14,620 bases of DNA from Saprospiraceae bacterium (lineage in GTDB: Bacteria; Bacteroidota; Bacteroidia; Chitinophagales; Saprospiraceae). Shown piece by piece: positions 12,942 to 14,620 of this stretch (positions within the stretch are counted from its first letter, which is position 1; each line of letters starts with the position of its first letter). The notes under the pieces were generated by a model. It was not told where the DNA came from, ran no database searches, and worked only from the letters and a program-made list of their open reading frames with translations. The stretch is taken from the NCBI GenBank assembly GCA_020852155.1, contig JADZBJ010000318.1:1-14620 (forward strand), read 5' to 3'. A program made the translations under genes and the position numbers.

Positions 12942-12949
12942 CAAAAATA
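12942..12949 (-). promoter_or_regulatory. Possible -7 box for the TlpA-like gene
   Basis: On the minus strand TATTTTTG matches TAnnTTTG exactly. It lies about 74 bases upstream of the ATG. No TTTG lies 19-21 bases further upstream (the nearest is about 31 away), so support is only partial. The rest of 12869-13045 shows nothing else recognisable, and no hairpin terminator for the MFS gene is seen there. Confidence 0.25.
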
Positions 12950-13045
12950 GGCGGTCTGCATGCCAATGTCCGGTGATTAACAAAGCTTTTATGACCGGCT
13001 ATGACAATCCTGCAAGAAGCGCACGGTAAAACAGAAAACAACGCC

Positions 13046-14395
13046 CTATAATTCGTCGTAACGCCTGAAAACCAACCACCCGAAAATACAGAAAACAAGC
13101 GCCGCAACAGCCGTCATTTGAACGCCAAAAAAGTTGGTTTCGCTTTTGCCAAACAAGAGCAGCGACGGAAACAGCAAATTGGCCAGTGAAATGCCCACCT
13201 TCATCACGAAAGCGCGAACACCGTAGTACATGCCCGCCAGGTTTTGCCCGCCTTCACGTTCGGCCCTGACCACCTCGTCGCCAATAATCGCATTGGGCAA
13301 AATACCAAAAATAGCCAGCGGTAAAGCCGTCGCGCCACCCATTGCATACAACAGAGTCGTGCCTGAAAATGGCAGGTTTCGGCTAAGGCTCAAACCCAGG
13401 AAAATGATCGAAAACAGCGCAAAGCCCAATAAAATCATGGGTTTTTTACCCCATTTTTTTACAAAGAAATTGATGGGCGCATAAAACAGAAAGCTGCACA
13501 AAAAACCCGTCAGGGAAAAGATAAACGCGTATCCGGCATCAAGCCTGAGCATCAAAGTCGTGTAAAAGCCAACACCCAATTGTACAAACGTCAGCGCCAG
13601 CCAGTACATGAGGTCTGACAACAAAAACCATCGAAAATTAATGCTGGAAAACACCGCCGTCAAGGCAGAACGCAGGCTGTGTTCGCTGTCGGCTTGTCGG
13701 GCATATTTTTTTTCATTCAGGAAAAATGCAGGCAGCAACATAAAAACGGCCGCCACCGTCGCCAGTATCGCCAGGGCATATTGCAATGATTGCGTCGCGG
13801 TGAAGCCTTTTGTCTGAAAAACGCTTTGGAGCGCATAACTGCTGTTCCCCAGGATGAAACCAACAGCCCAGGTCAGCGACGTCAGGGTACTAATCAACAT
13901 TCGGTCTTCCGCCGTATGTCCCAATTCTGCCATGAGCGCAGTGTAGGGAATCACGTAGAAGGCAAAAAAGAAGTAGTAAATGCTGATAATGCCGGCAAGC
14001 CAGACAAAATTAGAGGCACTTTCGGACGCTACCGGCGGACAGAAAGCCAGAAAACCCATCAAGGCAAATGGAATCGCTCCCCAAAGCATAAACCAGCGCC
14101 GCTTGCCGTACTTTGATGCTTTTCGATCGCTCCAGTTTGCAATGAAAGGGTCAAAAAATGCATCCATCAAGCGCCCGAAAGCACTTAAAATGCCCACCAG
14201 CGTCAATATCCCAAGAATAGAATATTGATAAAGAAAAACCGGAAACATGGTTTCTCCACGCTCCGGCGGCATGTAAAAGTAGATCAGCAAATTACCGACA
14301 GCAAAGCCCGCCAGCGACCAGCCCAGCTGGCCGAGCGCATATAAAATCAACACCCTGAGCGGCGGACGAAAGGCAACGGCGGTCTGATTTTCCAT
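13046..14395 (-). CDS. GPH-family (MFS_2, MelB-like) sugar:cation symporter
   Basis: This inner-membrane transporter probably imports a sugar, glycoside or related compound with Na+ or H+. The 449-residue product has about twelve hydrophobic segments from LRVLILYALGQLGWSLAGFAV near the start to VQMTAVAALVFCIFGWLVF at the end. The family signature is at 72-109: FGRLMDAFFDPFIANWSDRK, then KYGKRRWFMLWGAIP. Asp78 and Asp82 correspond to the cation-binding Asp55 and Asp59 of E. coli MelB, which argues for cation coupling. The residue before IPYTALMAEL (148), which is Asp124 in MelB, is Val here, so the site is not identical. A second typical motif, FGILPNAIIGDEVVRAEREGGQNLAGMYYGVRAFVMKVG, lies near 367-405. 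The substrate cannot be told; no glycosidase or regulator is adjacent. The upstream side is filled with octamer repeats. Confidence 0.93.
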   Translation of the reverse strand: MENQTAVAFRPPLRVLILYALGQLGWSLAGFAVGNLLIYFYMPPERGETMFPVFLYQYSILGILTLVGILSAFGRLMDAFFDPFIANWSDRKASKYGKRRWFMLWGAIPFALMGFLAFCPPVASESASNFVWLAGIISIYYFFFAFYVIPYTALMAELGHTAEDRMLISTLTSLTWAVGFILGNSSYALQSVFQTKGFTATQSLQYALAILATVAAVFMLLPAFFLNEKKYARQADSEHSLRSALTAVFSSINFRWFLLSDLMYWLALTFVQLGVGFYTTLMLRLDAGYAFIFSLTGFLCSFLFYAPINFFVKKWGKKPMILLGFALFSIIFLGLSLSRNLPFSGTTLLYAMGGATALPLAIFGILPNAIIGDEVVRAEREGGQNLAGMYYGVRAFVMKVGISLANLLFPSLLLFGKSETNFFGVQMTAVAALVFCIFGWLVFRRYDEL

Positions 14396-14409
14396 GCTTT
14401 TTTATTGTT

Positions 14410-14489
14410 GGTTATTTGTTGAATTGTTGAATTGGTTATTTGTGGATTTGGTTATTTGGTTATTTGTTGAACTGGTTATTTGATTCAAC
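14410..14489. repeat. Tandem array of ten degenerate 8-bp units upstream of the transporter gene
   Basis: From 14410 every 8 bases: GGTTATTT, GTTGAATT, GTTGAATT, GGTTATTT, GTGGATTT, GGTTATTT, GGTTATTT, GTTGAACT, GGTTATTT, then the diverged GATTCAAC. Each unit begins with G. The 25-base string at 14434-14458 is found inverted at 11247-11271. The array begins 15 bases upstream of the transporter ATG, so it forms its leader or promoter region. Confidence 0.93.
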
Positions 14490-14494
14490 TTTCC

Positions 14495-14620
14495 TGTCTC
14501 GTCCTAAAAAAAGTTTACAATGGGTTAGAAGATACTCATTAATCCTAAAGTGACTTGACGATACAAAAAGTATTAATCCTGATTTTGGTTTACACACAAA
14601 GCGGATTAATCCTATAGTTC
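14495..14620. other. Right edge: spaced ATTAATCCT repeats, possible end of a mobile element
   Basis: ATTAATCCT occurs at 14538-14546, 14572-14580 and 14605-14613, spaced 34 and 33 bases, after a sequence that starts TGTCTCGTCCTAAAAAAAG at 14495. Regularly spaced short repeats next to a TGT start resemble the multi-site ends of some insertion sequences, but no transposase is inside the window. It could instead be a promoter with repeated operator sites. No ORF is supported here. Confidence 0.35.

Noticed and set aside
13980..14228. Plus-strand ORFs within 13230-14228
   Set aside because: All are antisense to the confident GPH symporter gene.

Overview
The window reads as chromosomal DNA from a member of the Bacteroidota, most likely of the Saprospiria type. 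The evidence is a PorP/SprF-type outer-membrane protein, a protein with a type IX secretion (gliding-type, type B) C-terminal sorting domain, a large Bacteroidota-style signal peptidase I with an extra N-terminal membrane domain, a bactofilin-AtpZ gene pair, signal peptides ending in Ala-Gln, almost no Shine-Dalgarno sequences, and promoters that fit TTTG-N19-21-TAnnTTTG. Naming the phylum is well supported. Naming the class is an inference from the overall gene style.

Layout. Positions 1-2008 hold the 3' part of rpsP (ribosomal protein S16), its terminator, and an unrecognised 462-residue soluble protein. Positions 2009-4053 hold a triplicated 20-bp palindrome, lepB (signal peptidase I) and a dense intergenic repeat block. 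Positions 4054-6252 hold ruvX, def (peptide deformylase), a 160-bp palindrome, ribE (riboflavin synthase) and an overlapping small membrane protein. Positions 6323-8199 hold two outer-membrane proteins (an unrecognised barrel and a PorP/SprF family protein), closed by a strong hairpin terminator. Positions 8401-9885 hold a bactofilin, atpZ and infC (IF3, starting at TTG). Positions 9886-10349 have no gene but hold two long palindromes and a terminator. Positions 10350-11198 hold a short surface protein with SprB-like and type IX sorting domains. Positions 11290-14395 are three minus-strand genes: an exported unknown protein, a TlpA-like thioredoxin and a GPH-type sugar:cation symporter. The last ~125 bases look like the start of another element running off the edge.

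How the genes fit together. Most plus-strand genes are housekeeping: translation (S16, IF3, deformylase), protein export (signal peptidase), DNA/RNA processing (RuvX) and riboflavin synthesis. The envelope genes (barrel, PorP/SprF, sorting-domain protein) fit gliding/type IX secretion biology. SprF-type proteins usually work with secreted adhesins, but none is adjacent here. No operon longer than two genes can be proven.

The most unusual content is between genes. I see at least six different families of short palindromes or tandem units: a 20-bp palindrome, 10-bp and 8-bp periodic arrays, a TCG/AATC repeat, and three non-related palindromic elements of 133-164 bp. No CRISPR array, tRNA, rRNA or complete insertion sequence is visible. 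I did not find a recognisable new multi-gene system. The best candidates for something undescribed are the long palindromes and the periodic arrays.
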